From the NCBI GenBank assembly GCA_038373865.1, contig JAXGGA010001014.1, forward strand, positions 62,001 to 126,000: DNA of 64,000 nt. Direction: 5' to 3'. The stretch comes from Uloborus plumipes. Lineage: Eukaryota; Arthropoda; Arachnida; Araneae; Uloboridae. Position numbers and translations under genes: made by a program. Below, piece by piece: positions 12,714 to 56,050 of this stretch. Every line of letters begins with the position of its first letter. Position 1 is the first letter of the stretch. The notes beneath the pieces were generated by a model that was not told the origin of the DNA, did not search any database, and saw nothing but the letters and a program-made list of their open reading frames with translations.

Positions 12714-13135
12714 ATTTTTTTACAGCGTGAACCTTATTTTGGATATGGGGTAGATATGAATGATACCAATACTCGGTTTTACTCAGAAAAAAAATGTTAA
12801 AAAAATCAAGAAAAAATCCGCTGAAAGGAAAATCGTTTCTGATGATGTTTTAACAATTTTTGAGGAAAAAGTAGCACCATAAGTTTGCCTCTTTGCTGCA
12901 AATACTCATGTTTCTCAGCTCTTCACCTCTATATCCCTTCTGAAGAATATAATGGGTAATATAATGCTAACTTTCCCCTCCAAATCAAAATAATATGAAT
13001 AAAACTATCGAAAATTAAAACAAATAAGAGGGAGCTGCCTACGCAAAGAAGTGGTTGATGGAAATAAACGGTGATCATATTTGGATTCAGAGATCATTTT
13101 TATTGAGAATCAGCAGAAATAGCGTCAGAAGTATA
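11690..13135. repeat. Diverged ~200-bp inverted arms around a 1-kb spacer
   Basis: About 11690-11900 aligns with the reverse complement of about 12910-13135. Landmarks are 'accaccgtttctcc' / 'aaacggtgatca', 'catcaaccac' / 'gtggttgatg', and 'ttctgaaggaatatagaggtg' / 'cacctctatatcccttctgaag'. The spacer holds a ~29-base T run near 12682. It is likely an old foldback DNA element. Ends and target duplication are not resolved. Confidence 0.55.
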
Positions 13136-13162
13136 TTTCCTGCCGCGCAGTGTTATTATTAA

Positions 13163-13660
13163 CCCATTAATGCCTGACTTTTTTTTTCCAAAGATATTTC
13201 GTATACTGGTTACAAACAGTGTTTAATGGACAGGAAAAATAATAAAAAAAATATTATGTAAAGAATAATTTTTTTATTAAGGAAAGAAAAATCGTTCTTT
13301 AAAAGTAAATAGACCCCATAGGGTACATACTTTTTTTGCTAAAATTTTTTTCTGCCTACGATAGAATATTTAAAACGACATTTTATAAGAAGAAATAAAA
13401 TCAGCAATTAACATAAACTGGGAAGCTGGGAATAACTTTGAAAACTTCGCTTTTTTTCTTGAGATAGTGAACGAGGTAATTTTTGATAAAGATCATATTA
13501 AAACTGCTACAGAACACACTTTACAATGGTTATGTGCTGCAATCTGTTAATAACGAATTGAAACAATACCAAGGTACTAATTGAATACTATTATTTGATT
13601 GAAATGTGCATTTTGGGGAAATTCAGACCCATTTTTGGACCGTCCCTAAAAAGGGGCGCT
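13163..13660 (+). mobile_element. piggyBac-type MITE, copy 2, right end lost
   Basis: TTAA (13159-13162) and CCCATTAATGCCTGAC start this copy. It matches copy 1 through the palindrome near 'gtccctaaaaaggggcgct'. The expected terminal 'aggcattaatgggttaa' is missing and is replaced by a palindrome, ccaaatttggcgttt...aaacgccaaattcgg (13661-13702). Confidence 0.75.
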
Positions 13661-14021
13661 CCAAATTTGGCGTTTATCATTCAAACGCCAAATTCGGAGA
13701 AATATGTTGAAAAAATAATGGTCTAGTAATGTTGCCGAACATATGGCAACACAAAATATCTGAGATCTTTAGGTTTGCATTTAATCAAGTGGTTGTATTT
13801 ACGCTTATAAAAAAACGAAATGACACAATTTATATGCATCAGTACATTTCTGCTTTTAAGCTAGAATGGAAAGTAAAATTTCCTGAACTATTTGCAGTAG
13901 TAGTTTGGTTTTATTTGTAAACGAAAAAAAAACACAGCAAATGCGTGAAGTTTTTTCTTTTCATATTAAAAAAAATATTTACCTGTTTTGAGAAAAACTA
14001 ATAGAGTCATTTATGTTTTAG

Positions 14022-44811
<30,790 letters not shown>

Positions 44812-47416
44812 CTAAAGCATTCCTTAGCCTTTTCTAGAGAAAATCTGATGTTTCAAAGTGCCACTTGTGCTGCTGGGTGAGTGGAAACTCGGCAGTCTCT
44901 ACAACTCCAAGAAATCTCTGCACAGATGCCCGTACCGTCATTTCCAATGGGAAGAGTGCCTGATGTTATGTCAAATATAAATATTCCTCGTCATGACTTA
45001 CTTTACTCTTTCTTCAAAAACAAATGTTCATATTTTATACCCACAGCGCAAACTTCTTATTGTGCACGTTTACTGTGTATCACTCACTCAGGACGTCGCT
45101 GATACATAGGGGTCTAGTAAAGGAATCAAAAGACCCATTTCAAAAACTCATCAAATAATGCCAAAGCTCTAATATCTGAAAATTATTTGCCAAAAGAACA
45201 AAGTTGTGTCGCTATCTTCGAAATAGAAAGGAGATGATCTTGTTCATTACTTGAACACAGCGCATTAGGTAAAGTTGCCAAGATTTCAGGCCATTATTTC
45301 TAAACAGCAGGTTTGCGACTTAGTATTATAATCTAGGTATGGAAGAGAAAATTTTTCCTCTATTTTTTCTTTTTTCAAGTTTTTATACACTTCCTTGTGT
45401 CAAAGAATTCCGTACTAGTTTGGAAAGAAAGTAGAGAAAATGATACACAACAAGTAGCCAGTCGAAAACATAACAGCTTTTAAATTTTCAAAAGTATGGA
45501 AAGAAGCATTTTTTCTAATATTTAAATTTTTACTGAATGAGCAGTGAGATCTACTGACAAGGCAACATTAATAATATTTAAAGCTAGAATTTTAATTAGT
45601 TAAAAATGGCACATTCTTCATTTCGTCAGAATCATTGAACTCACATTATGTTAAACTCTATGTATATAATATATATATATATATATATACTGTATGTATA
45701 TCAAATTACTTTTGTAACTTTTGAATAATGTTACAAAAAAGGAGTCAAAGATTTTAATGCTATATCTAAAAGATAAGTTTCACTTATGTTAAATTCAATT
45801 ACTTAGTGTGAGAGGTACTTCAAAGAGAGATTATGCTTACATATTTTCTTTAAAAAGAAAAATTTCGTTTATCCTCTCATGCTAAGTGGATCTTTTATAT
45901 ATACATGATTTTTAATATCATTGTTGTGTTTTAAAGATTTACATTTTGTAAGACTGATTCAAGTGCTACAGTTGGCCTTGAATACGTTTGTATTGATACA
46001 CGGATTTAGAGAGAATGCTCCGGGAAGCCAAAAAGAATCCCTTCAAACCTGACATCTATCTGTGAATATATCTGTCTAAGCTCATGGTGGCTACCGTATC
46101 ATATCATGTTACATTTTTTTCATTGCAGATTATATATAATGCGACTGCAGTTGCAACATCTGTTGTTACAGCTTTTTTGGCTGTTCTCTTCAACAAGAAG
46201 TTTGTTATACGCTTATATTTTAAAAAGTATGTTATTGATATGTTTTGATGATTACAATAATTCTATTATAACCATCATATCAATAATGCATGCTACTACA
46301 TCGATTATTACAACTATTCTATTAAACTAAATTAAATTTTCGTATTCACCACTTTAAGAGATGTTGTCTTACTTTTCCACAAAACTCAACACAACAATTG
46401 AATCAATTCATTAAGAAATCCTCTTGAAACTGATAATGAAGCGCAAAAAACTAAATTAACATGTTTTACGAGTAGTGTTTTTTTTTTTTTTTTTTTTTAA
46501 TCTTATAAAACATTTTCCAAAGCATAAACTGATACTTAAAACATCTTAATAATTTTGTACAGCAAGCCGCATTGAAAGAAACTACTCCGTTACTATGTTT
46601 ACCGTTGAAATTAAGAACTTCTTCATTAAAATATAAATATCATTAAAGGCTATTCATCAAAATAAAAAAAAAGTGTTACGTAATTTCAAATTAGTGAAAT
46701 CAACACTACACTGAGAAAATTTTTGTTTTGGAACAAACTTTTTGAAAGGTACTTTTAAAATATATTTGTAAAACATATAAAGGAAACAATAAATATTTAT
46801 TGTGTGCGGAACAGTTTTAATATTTCTAACCCAGTTATTAGGGTTATCGAAAACATCATTAGGTTTCTTTAGCGACGAACGCAAGTCTGGGAGACGACGC
46901 AACGCAGTTTGAAATTTCAACGAATTTTCCAAAACTGCATATTTTCTTATTTAAAATTTTATGATTCAAAGATTTCAAGTATAGCCACGCAAAGGTGAAA
47001 CCGCAGAAACAAAAATATTATTTAGATTAATTTGTTAAATACAGTGAGAATTTTTTGTAACTATTTCTAAAAATTCAAGAGCACTGCATTTAACTTACAA
47101 AATTAAAGAAGAGCTACATCCCTTTGGAAATCATTCTAAACAAAATGCCAAATTTCACCTCAATTCACCATATAACATACATTGTGAGTTTTAATTAACC
47201 TAGAACTTTAAAATGAAATGATACAAGAACCGTTGCAGAGTGCGCAGAATATTTTTTATTGAAAGGAACACCGAAAAGGAAATTTATCCACAATGTGTTT
47301 TGAACCCGTGTTGTTACTTATTAATACTGGTACTACCATTCTGGTGCATTGAACAATGTTGGCCATCTTATTCACTGACTATGAATGCGAGCGGCCATTG
47401 TCTTTGGAATAACATC
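44812..47416 (+). other. RIM 3' flank
   Basis: This probably includes the 3' UTR, but no polyadenylation site could be fixed: ATTAAA lies near 46320 and AATAAA near 46661. A short TA repeat lies at 45667-45690. No further gene or element was recognised. Confidence 0.5.
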
Positions 47417-47424
47417 AAAGACAT

Positions 47425-48109
47425 CAGTGGCGTAACTACTCGTTGGTTTCAGGGGGGGGGGTTATATTCTAAATCGTCACGAGGTTAAAAAAACGGCGGG
47501 GGGGGGGGCAACCCCTTTTTACCCACATTTTGCATGTATGTATATATGTATATATATATAATACGCACTTGAAAATGCGTACTTCCGAAGTTCAAAAAAC
47601 CGGACAGCTTTTTAAAGAGTAAAGAAATATTACTGTAGAAAAATAGAAGGGGGGTCCGGGGGTCGCCCCGGAAATTTTCATAAATTGTACCTCTAAAAAC
47701 TCCATTCTAGACTATCTTGGTGAAGTTCGATCTCTTCCTCAGTCAGTAAAACACGATTGCCGGACATTTTTAATAATGTGAAAGAAAATAATAGGATACA
47801 GAAATTCTTCCCAGCGATTTTTTCGAAATTTCAGTTCCAAAAACGCAATTTCAGACGAATTTCGATCATAATGGGAGGTTTAGAGGCCTACCTCCGGAAA
47901 TTTTTGACATTTATTTCCTAAAAAAGACAATCCTCACTGATTCTGGGAAGGGGAGGGGTTGGCAATGAAGTCTGTAACACAATGATATTCGCTGGAGAAT
48001 CGTACTTTTTCATTCTAGGAGTTTTATATCTTTTCATCTCATTTTCGCATTTTTGGACATTCGGGGGGGGGGGGGTTGTCCCCAAAACACCCCCATAGGT
48101 ACGCCACTG
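47425..48109. mobile_element. hAT-type MITE (685 bp) with 8-bp target duplication
   Basis: The ends CAGTGGCGTA and TACGCCACTG are inverted and flanked by identical AAAGACAT (47417-47424 and 48110-48117). The 8-bp duplication is typical of hAT. G-rich runs lie near both ends. No transposase was seen. Confidence 0.92.
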
Positions 48110-48611
48110 AAAGACATTATGTGCAAGAAGAAGCCGACAGACTTAAATAGCCTAAAGAAATTCAACTCCGACTTTTTTGCAAAAAGAGAAACCGCGGCAC
48201 AAGCAAACTGATTACTTTGTGACTAGGTTACGCTACTGTATCGCCTCTAAAGGGTCTCACTTTGAAAACAATGTGCATCCATTTAATTTTCTATGTAATT
48301 TTCAATTTAAAAAAATTGCTGCGCTATCTATTACGGTTCTTGGATTATTTCAATTTAAAGTTGTAGGTAAATTAAAACTCACCCTGTACTTACTTCAGTC
48401 ATTGATTTCGGTACAAAATTTCATGTTAAAAATCGACAGTGACTTCGCGATGTTAAAAGGATTTCTTATACTTCTGATTCAGTTATTATACAGATTTCAA
48501 CACATCAGCTTTCATTTACAGTATTGTGAATTTTTAAGGCAGCCAGTCTGGTAGGAAACAAAGTAAGGGAAGGTAGGGTAAGATGTCGAACTTAAGTGAG
48601 AAAAAGAATTA

Positions 48612-49901
48612 CCGTAAAATGGGGTTAATCGGAACACTTTTCAGCTTTGATTGTAAAAAAAGCAGTTAAAAGATTTTTTTTAATTTGATTTTTTGGGTAA
48701 AAACTTCGGTCTTGCTTTACTTTTGATATTCCAAGCAAAGACAAAAGATTTTGAGCAATTATTATTAAAATATATAGCAAATTATGGGTGTTCCGAATCA
48801 CCCCGCTGATAGGGGTCAATCGGAACACTTGTTAAAATTTTTATTTTTTTCAATTTAATCTGTAATAGGTCTCACAAACATGAGTAATATTGATGGGGGA
48901 GAATAAGAACAGATAATTACTGTCAAATAAATGTATAATTTCAGTACCAGTAAACGTTTATAATTTGTGAAAATTCGAAATAATTTTGAACTTATGAAAA
49001 ATGAAAAGTAATTTTAAGAAAAGCTTTTGAATTGAAATGCAAAGATTTAACATGAATGGAAGTCACTCATGTCATCCACAAATATGTACTTGTCCTTAAA
49101 ACTAGCAATTGTGACTTGGCTTAAGTTTTTTCATAACATCTCCTGGGATGAACTCTGCCTTTTCTTTAGTTTTTTGAAATTTCTGGGTTTCGGGGATTGT
49201 CCTGAAAGATTTTTTCGCTTATTCATCACTTTCTGTGTGCTGGACGGTTTACTACATAAAGTCTATGTGACTTTCTCCCTTTTATTTTAAGTAAAAAAAA
49301 GTCTCCTGGAGAAAAAATCTTTTGAAATCTGTAACTTTTGTCATTCTAAGATCTAGTTGCTCACGAGAAGGGATAAACAGTAATAAATCCTTGTCCCTGT
49401 CTTGATTAGAAAAATTGGGGTTAGAATCTTGATTTTTCAAACAATTTCCTTCAAATAAGTTTGAATTGGAACAACAGAACTAAGTGTTCCGATTCACCCC
49501 GCAAATTTTTTTCCCATGGCATTTTTCAGAATTCTTCACTTTTATGACACAATTTATAAAAAATGTAAATTCTAATGTGGTATTCTGTTGTTCAGATACA
49601 TGTATAATTGAAACATACCACTCATAGTTTTTAAATATAAGAAGGTTTGTTCTTGCATATGAAGTTTTGCAGTCTATGAAAATGTGATGTTTTATAGCAT
49701 TCAACGTGCAGCCCTCTTTAGAAGCCAGTAGCGTTGCCAGATTGACAAAAGTATTTTTTTCCTACTTCCTATGATCTTACCTTTCTAAAAAAAAATTCAT
49801 GGCGAAAAATACCCAATAGTATATTTATGAAGAATTTCTTTGTACGGTTGGGAAGTTTTGTTCCGATTGACCCCGCTGTTCCTATACACCCAATTTTACG
49901 G
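48612..49901. mobile_element. TA-flanked element carrying repeated copies of its end motif
   Basis: CCGTAAAATGGGG at the left and a diverged inverse (cccaattttacgg) at the right are flanked by TA (48610-48611 and 49902-49903). A motif of the form ggggtYaatcggaac occurs at the left end, again at 48812-48828, and in inverse form at about 48790-48805, 49484-49502 and the right end. TA duplication fits the Tc1/mariner/pogo group, but no transposase was recognised. Confidence 0.75.
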
Positions 49902-49903
49902 TA

Positions 49904-51965
49904 TGTTAGTTAATTTATGGCATTATCTTTCAAAGTTTGATATTGAGCACGTTTTATCAATAACACTCAACCCCCGTTTACTGCTGTTAATTCGTTCCTG
50001 GCTCTATCGCGGTAAGTGAATTTCCATGGAGCAGGATTCTTTATTTTTAAGGCGAGTGTTTCCCTACTTAGAGCTCAGAGCGCTTCTTTGCAACCTTTTA
50101 TAGAGCTCTTCTGGTAAGTTGACTACCGAAATTTACAACATTTCCCTCTTTAGGGTAATAAGAAAAGGTAATTGCCGCGTATTTGAATTGTAATACTTTT
50201 ACAAAACGACTACGAAAATAACCAATTCCAGTACCAATTACCTTTTTCTATTAGCTGAAAAAAGGAAAACATTGTCTGTGCCGGAGGTCAGCTTACGGGA
50301 AGAGCGCTGTAATTGCGTTTTAAAAATAAAAAGAGGACTCTAGCCATAAAATAATAATCTTTGGACATTATTACATTCATATTATGTAATACTAGAGTTA
50401 CCCGCCACGACTTTGCCCGTGGTAAAATTTAAACGATTATTGCTGCTGTCGCTGTGTCCATAACTCCCGAATAAAAAAGCTCTGAACTGCAAGAACAATG
50501 AAAAGTTAAAGAGTAATTTCACCAAAGTTTGTAAGAGAAAAAAAAAGACATCTGCTTTGTCCTCGCAAAATTGCTATGTTTAACCTCTTTAGCTAATATC
50601 TTAAATCACCACAAGGTGGCTCATTTTAGCTCTAAAAATACGAATACGTTCTGGCTTGGCGAAATTTACCATATTTAACAATGCCTATTATGTTTTTTTG
50701 GTATTTACGTATTAAATCCACCACAGTTACAAATTTGGCGGTTAAAAAAAGACTTAGCGGTTTATTTGGCGTCTTGTTTTTGTTTTTTTTTTTGGGGGGG
50801 GGGGGTAACTAACTGCGTGCGCGTGGAAACAACCGCCGAAAAACAAAGGAAAAACGCCAAATCTGTAGCTGCAGTGGAGAAAAACGTGAGTACCTATTTT
50901 TTTTTAAATAATTTTCCATTTCGACAAAATTTTAGTTTCAGTTAATGACCTGTTTCATGTACTTGAAGATTTATTTTTAATCTTAGTGGAACATTTAGAG
51001 AAATTATTATAACGTCGAGCATGCCAAATAGGCAAGAAATATACCATCATTGTTTTTATTTTTGGCAATATTTAATATCTTACAAAAATATTTAAAAAAA
51101 ATCAGCAAAAGTTTTGAGGGAACTGCAGTTACCTCAAAACTTTTGATGATTTTCGGTCGTCAAAAATTTGTTTGGCGGATCTTTTTAATGAGACTTCTGA
51201 AATAATCGTGGTATGAATATCTTGAAGAACACGTGGAGAATTCTTTCTGGGTAATGCTTTTGAGAATATTTTAATAACTGAGATTTTTGGCAGTTTTTCT
51301 TTTTTTCAATTGTTGCCAATTTTTAAGGCCATAAAAATCCTCCTCTTTCTCTAATTTTGCTTTTTAATGAAGCTTTCAACCTTTATCAAACACTCGATAT
51401 ATTTATTTTGCAGATTATGTTGCATGCTAATGCAGCGTTTAAAGTTAATTTGATTTGGCGAGTTTTTCAAATAGGAATTCTCATGTTATTCAGCAGCTGT
51501 TTTTGTTTGTTTAATTGGTGTATTTTTTAAAACTTTCAATGATATAATTTAATTATTCAGCTGATTACTCTTCATTTCCATAGAAATTTTAGTCTTGTTT
51601 CAATCCTTGCTTTGGTTTATTTTTAAAAATCCATTAAAGAGAAAATAATTTATAGTATCGCCATAAGCCATCAGATAGGTAGTTTCAATGTGGCTTTGAA
51701 GAAATAAGGGAACAATAAATAAAACAAAATAAACCCAGCAAAGATTAAAATGAAGCTGAAAAATAAATGGGATTACTTTGAAAACGAAATAATAGCACAT
51801 GAAAAGAAGCAGGCAATTGCCTTCACTTGAATCGTGAAAACTCCTTTGTAGTGTTATGTTTTTGTAAAAATACCGTAAGGAATATACAGTAATAACTTTT
51901 CAATCATAATCTATATTTAAGTGTTATTCGACATCAGCATCCACCAGCTTAATGCATTTTAATAA
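49904..51965. other. Non-coding stretch
   Basis: No gene supported. A fragment near 50395-50440 ('acccgccacgactttgcccgtgg') resembles one near 10700-10760 and marks a dispersed repeat. A G run lies near 50795. Nothing else recognised. Confidence 0.45.
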
Positions 51966-51968
51966 TAA

Positions 51969-52229
51969 TAATTGAAGGGTCAGGGGGGGGGGAACCACGG
52001 TAGTCCACTTTTTGTTGAATTTAAACTGATGCTACCACCTGTTAGAAAAATAAGTGTAATTTCGTTCAGTATATGCAATATTCGTGAAAAAACACTGTAG
52101 TCCATGTATTATTGTCATTTTAGAACAAGTATATTGGGGAAGTTTATGAGTTCGTTAAGTTTAAATTTCGTTTTTCTCAAAATGAATCAAATGTGACTAC
52201 CGTGGTTTTTCCCCCTGACCCTTCAATTA
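51969..52229. mobile_element. MITE of about 260 bp
   Basis: ATAATTGAAGGGTCAGG at the left is inverted as CCTGACCCTTCAATTAT at the right, followed inward by ccacggtagtc / gactaccgtgg. No coding capacity. The exact target duplication is not resolved. Confidence 0.75.
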
Positions 52230-54843
52230 TCATCGCGAGAATATATCTTGTTCTTAAGATTTAACTCTTAAGACTATTGCCATTCACAAATAATGTTACA
52301 AAATTATAATTATAGTGCAAAAAAATGGAGGAATACGCCGTGAATTATAGTTTTAATTAAATTTTAAAAAAATCTAGGGCGAATTTAAAAATTCGGCGAA
52401 CGATGTGCAGACTATCAGTATGCGGACTAATTTTGTATCAATTTTCAAAATCGTACGTTGCGTAAATTTTCCAGGAGAGCGTTTGACCCACAACCCATGA
52501 CGTCATCAAACTTTGATTTTATATAGGGTGAGTTCTGGTAAGTGCGTCCACTGGGAATTTTATGAACACTGTCCTGAAATGGCTTCTGCAACACATCGAC
52601 TATGTTAGATAACTGTCTAATGATAATTTCAATAGGTAGAATTCAGGCCTGGATTCAATAGACGAAACACAATCAGAGACAACTTAAATGTCTTCAAAAA
52701 AACTCTAAAGTAAAGATTGAGAAGGTTTTGTTTCAGTTTCTCTTGTAGTCATACCAAGCAGGGCCGTTGGCAAGGGGGGGTGTGGGGGGGTGCTACACCC
52801 CCCGACTTTTCTGAAGAAAGGGGCCGCCGATTTTATTTTATTATTAAAATGAAATTTTAGAAAAATATTTCAGGACTTCAAGTGAAATATAAAAGGGAAG
52901 CGGAATAATTTAAACATTATTAAGAATATCAGTAAACCTGAATTTTTAAAAATGTCCTGTATTTTCCGCGGCCCCAATTATTACTTATTAAAAATAAATA
53001 ATTGGGGCCGCGAAAAATAGTTAAGATTCCTTCACAGCAATATTCGTTGCGAAAAATACGAAACTTTCTCGTTCATGGGGTCATGTAAACGGGAAACTTT
53101 TGGTCGCCCTCCCCAGTTTGGAAAAAAAAAGTACTGTATTAATATGTGCGAGAGCTTTAAAAGGTACGCTAACCTCTGTAACTAAAATTAGTTAAATTAA
53201 TAAAACATAAATCAAATTATATATACATAATTCAACAAGATCGATGCAATATTAAAAAAAAAGAATATATGCTGAGGGCCACCAAATTTTATATTTTAAA
53301 TAAATTAAAATAAATGATCGATGCAATAATTAAAAGGGAAAAAAAGTTAATATGCAGGGGCCGCCAAATTTTATATTTTTAATAAATTTAAATTAAAGAA
53401 AATGACACAAAATACGATTATCGAAAGATAGTGGAATGTTTAAACTGAAGATAATTAAAAAGAAAATTTATCACTTTTCACTTTGTGTTGGGACCGAACG
53501 AATTTTTTTAATGTAGTAAATTTGAAGAAATAATAATAATAATGATAAAAGTTTATTATACTGAAACTTAAAAAAAAGGGGGAAAAGAATTAAATTCGGT
53601 TGCCCTCTCTGCGGCATTGAAGAGGCTCTTTCAACCTCCTCAGACCATCAAAATTAAAATCGCATATATTGGTGAATATTGTACACACGGCCACACGGTA
53701 TAAGTTACTGTGATACTCCAGATTTTTTTTTTTTTTCTAAATCACATCTCAGTCAAACGACGCAAAACTGCTCATTGACCGTTTTTTTTCGGTGGAAAAA
53801 GGAAACAAACAAATGCACGGGACTAAAATGTAATTGTACAGGCTGTTTTGCAGAAAAAAAGCACCGTTTTGTGTCGAAAATCAACGGGAATTTCTTATAG
53901 CCCGCGGAAAATTGAAGAACCTCAAACGATATATTTTACAGCTATACTTTATGCAGCTATATTTTATAATTTATAAAAGTACAGCAGTTTTCGGAATTAA
54001 AGGAAATTACAGCTCTCTTTACTTGTACTTTTATTATGCTTTTATTTGTAAAAATTAACCTTTATTTGACAGTTTTTTTTTCTTTTTTTGCGTCATTTAA
54101 ATTAAAGTTTTGATTTTGAAGTATTCTATTAACAATATTATTTTTTGTTAAGCTGTCATATGAAACTAACATAAACAGATAGAAGCAGAAGTTTTAATTT
54201 TGCCTATTAATAACTCCGAAGCTTGTTTAGAAACCATATTCCTCGATTCTAGAAGTACCTCTAGAAAAATTGATGATATGACTTTAACAGAGGCTGACTT
54301 AATCTAGTAGATGTTAATTAAATAAGGGAGATAATTTTATATGCTTTAATAACTGTCTGAAACGTTTTTCAATCATTTGTTTCGAATGAGTTGCATACTT
54401 TTAAACGATTCTAAAATAAGAAGAAAAACTCAGTTTATGTTGTATATTTTCCCTCTCATTTTTAATCAATTTAAGAGACATAGCATGAAAAGAATTATTT
54501 TCTATTGATCACCAGTTTAATTCGGTTATTCGCGTCAAGCTTACATTGATTCATTTAATGAAATTTTATCACTTGAAATCGTAAAACTACAAAGATATTA
54601 TTTGAAAAGCTCGCATACCAGAAGAACTTTTTCTCTCCCGACTTCTCATTTCTGCTAAAATTCAGCTGCTAGTCCAGTCATATTAGACATTAAATTTGCA
54701 AATCGCGATGTAGTCCTGATTTTTTAATACGTAGTTTGGGTCACCTAGGGTAGTGTAAATCTAAGTTTGCAGTTTTCAAAACCCTGTGCTCGCGGCGTAA
54801 CTCACGAAAAACTGTAAAATTTCCCGATTTTTTTTCAGTTTTT

Positions 54844-56050
54844 ACTTTCTTCTATATCTATTATATAGAAGAAAGTATTGGTTTCGTGAAAATTTTCGAA
54901 TGTCGAATTTTGACGGATTTGCACGTTTTGAGGTGCGCTGAGTCCATTTCGACCATTTTTGGAAAATGTCTGTGTGTGTGTGAGTCTGTATGTGTGTGAC
55001 CAGTTTTTGTGGCCGCGCTAGAGCAAAAACTACTGCATGAAATCGAACAAAATTTTTTTCACATATGTACCACCATGTGAACTAGTGCACCTGACTTTGT
55101 TTAGCGAATTCCTCCAAGGGGGGTGGAGCAATCGCACGTGTTCTGCGCGTGGGTGATTGCTATATCTCAGGAAGTAACCGGCGGAATCAAACGAAAATTG
55201 GTCCATAGGTAGACCCTACCAAGTACAGGTGCTGATTCAATTTGCGTGTCAATATCTCGAAGGGGGGGGGTGGAGCAATCGCACGTGTTCTGCGCGGGGG
55301 TGATTGCTATATCTCAGGAAGTAACAAGCGGAATCAAACGAAAATTGGTCCATAGGTAGACCCTATAGAGTACAGGTGCTGATTCAATTTGTGTGTCAGT
55401 ATCTTTAAGGGGGGTGGAGAAATCGCACGTGTTCTGCGCGGGGGTGATTGCTATATCTCAGGAAGTAACAGGCGGAATCAAACGAAAATTGGTCCATAGG
55501 TAGACCCTATTGAGTACAATAGCTGATTCAATTTGTGTGTCAATATCTCAAAGGGGGGTGGAGCAATCAAAAGTGCTTATTTTGTCATTGCACCTACTGT
55601 ATCTCGAGAAATATTGCTGAGATTTGAATGAAATTTGGAATAACACTAACCCAATAAGGAAGCAAGCATCGATTAAATTTTGGCGCCAATCGCCCCAGGG
55701 GGAGGGTGGGGTGATTTTTACGCTTAGTCAACAATGCGAAAAATCAATTCATTAAAAAATCGCTTTCACGCTATTTAATTATCAAAACAGCTGAAAACTT
55801 TCAATGATTTGAAATTTTTAACTGTTGCCAATTTCTTTTTACTAACAAATAAAATGTTTGCAATTAATCGAAACAAGGCTTTTGCAATGATTTCCAATTT
55901 CGCTCATTGATTCTGCATTTGCAGGGTTATTACGATAATTGGGGAAATTGGAGCTGTTTCCAATTATTCGGGCGAGTACGTATTTTATTTTGTAACTGGA
56001 ATTCATAAGATAGATATAGAAGAAAGTTTCGTGACGGCCACGACAGCTAG
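54844..56050 (+). mobile_element. Helentron/HINE-like non-autonomous element with 144-bp tandem repeats
   Basis: Removing these 1,207 bases rejoins 'cagttttt' to 'ttcctttataac', which matches the intact inverse arm near 57045, so the ends are defined by an empty site. It begins ACTTTCTTCTATAT and near its end carries the inverse ATATAGAAGAAAGT (56014-56027), followed by a hairpin TTTCGTG/CACGACA and GCTAG. It lands between Ts. Subterminal inverted repeats, an internal tandem array and a 3' stem-loop fit the Helentron-associated (DINE-1-like) layout. Family assignment is inference. Confidence 0.6.
55116..55567 (+). repeat. Tandem array, three full ~144-147-bp units plus a partial
   Basis: Units start at 55116, 55260, 55407 and 55551 with 'aagggggg..tggagcaatcgc'. 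Each full unit runs through 'gattgctatatctcaggaag', 'gcggaatcaaacgaaaattg', 'gtagaccctat' and 'gctgattcaattt'. Copies are over 90% alike by eye. The differing lengths come from the G run. Confidence 0.92.

Noticed and set aside
55116..55567. 144-bp repeats (multiple of three) as a repetitive protein
   Set aside because: No continuous frame across units was supported. The array fits the internal repeats of a HINE-like element.
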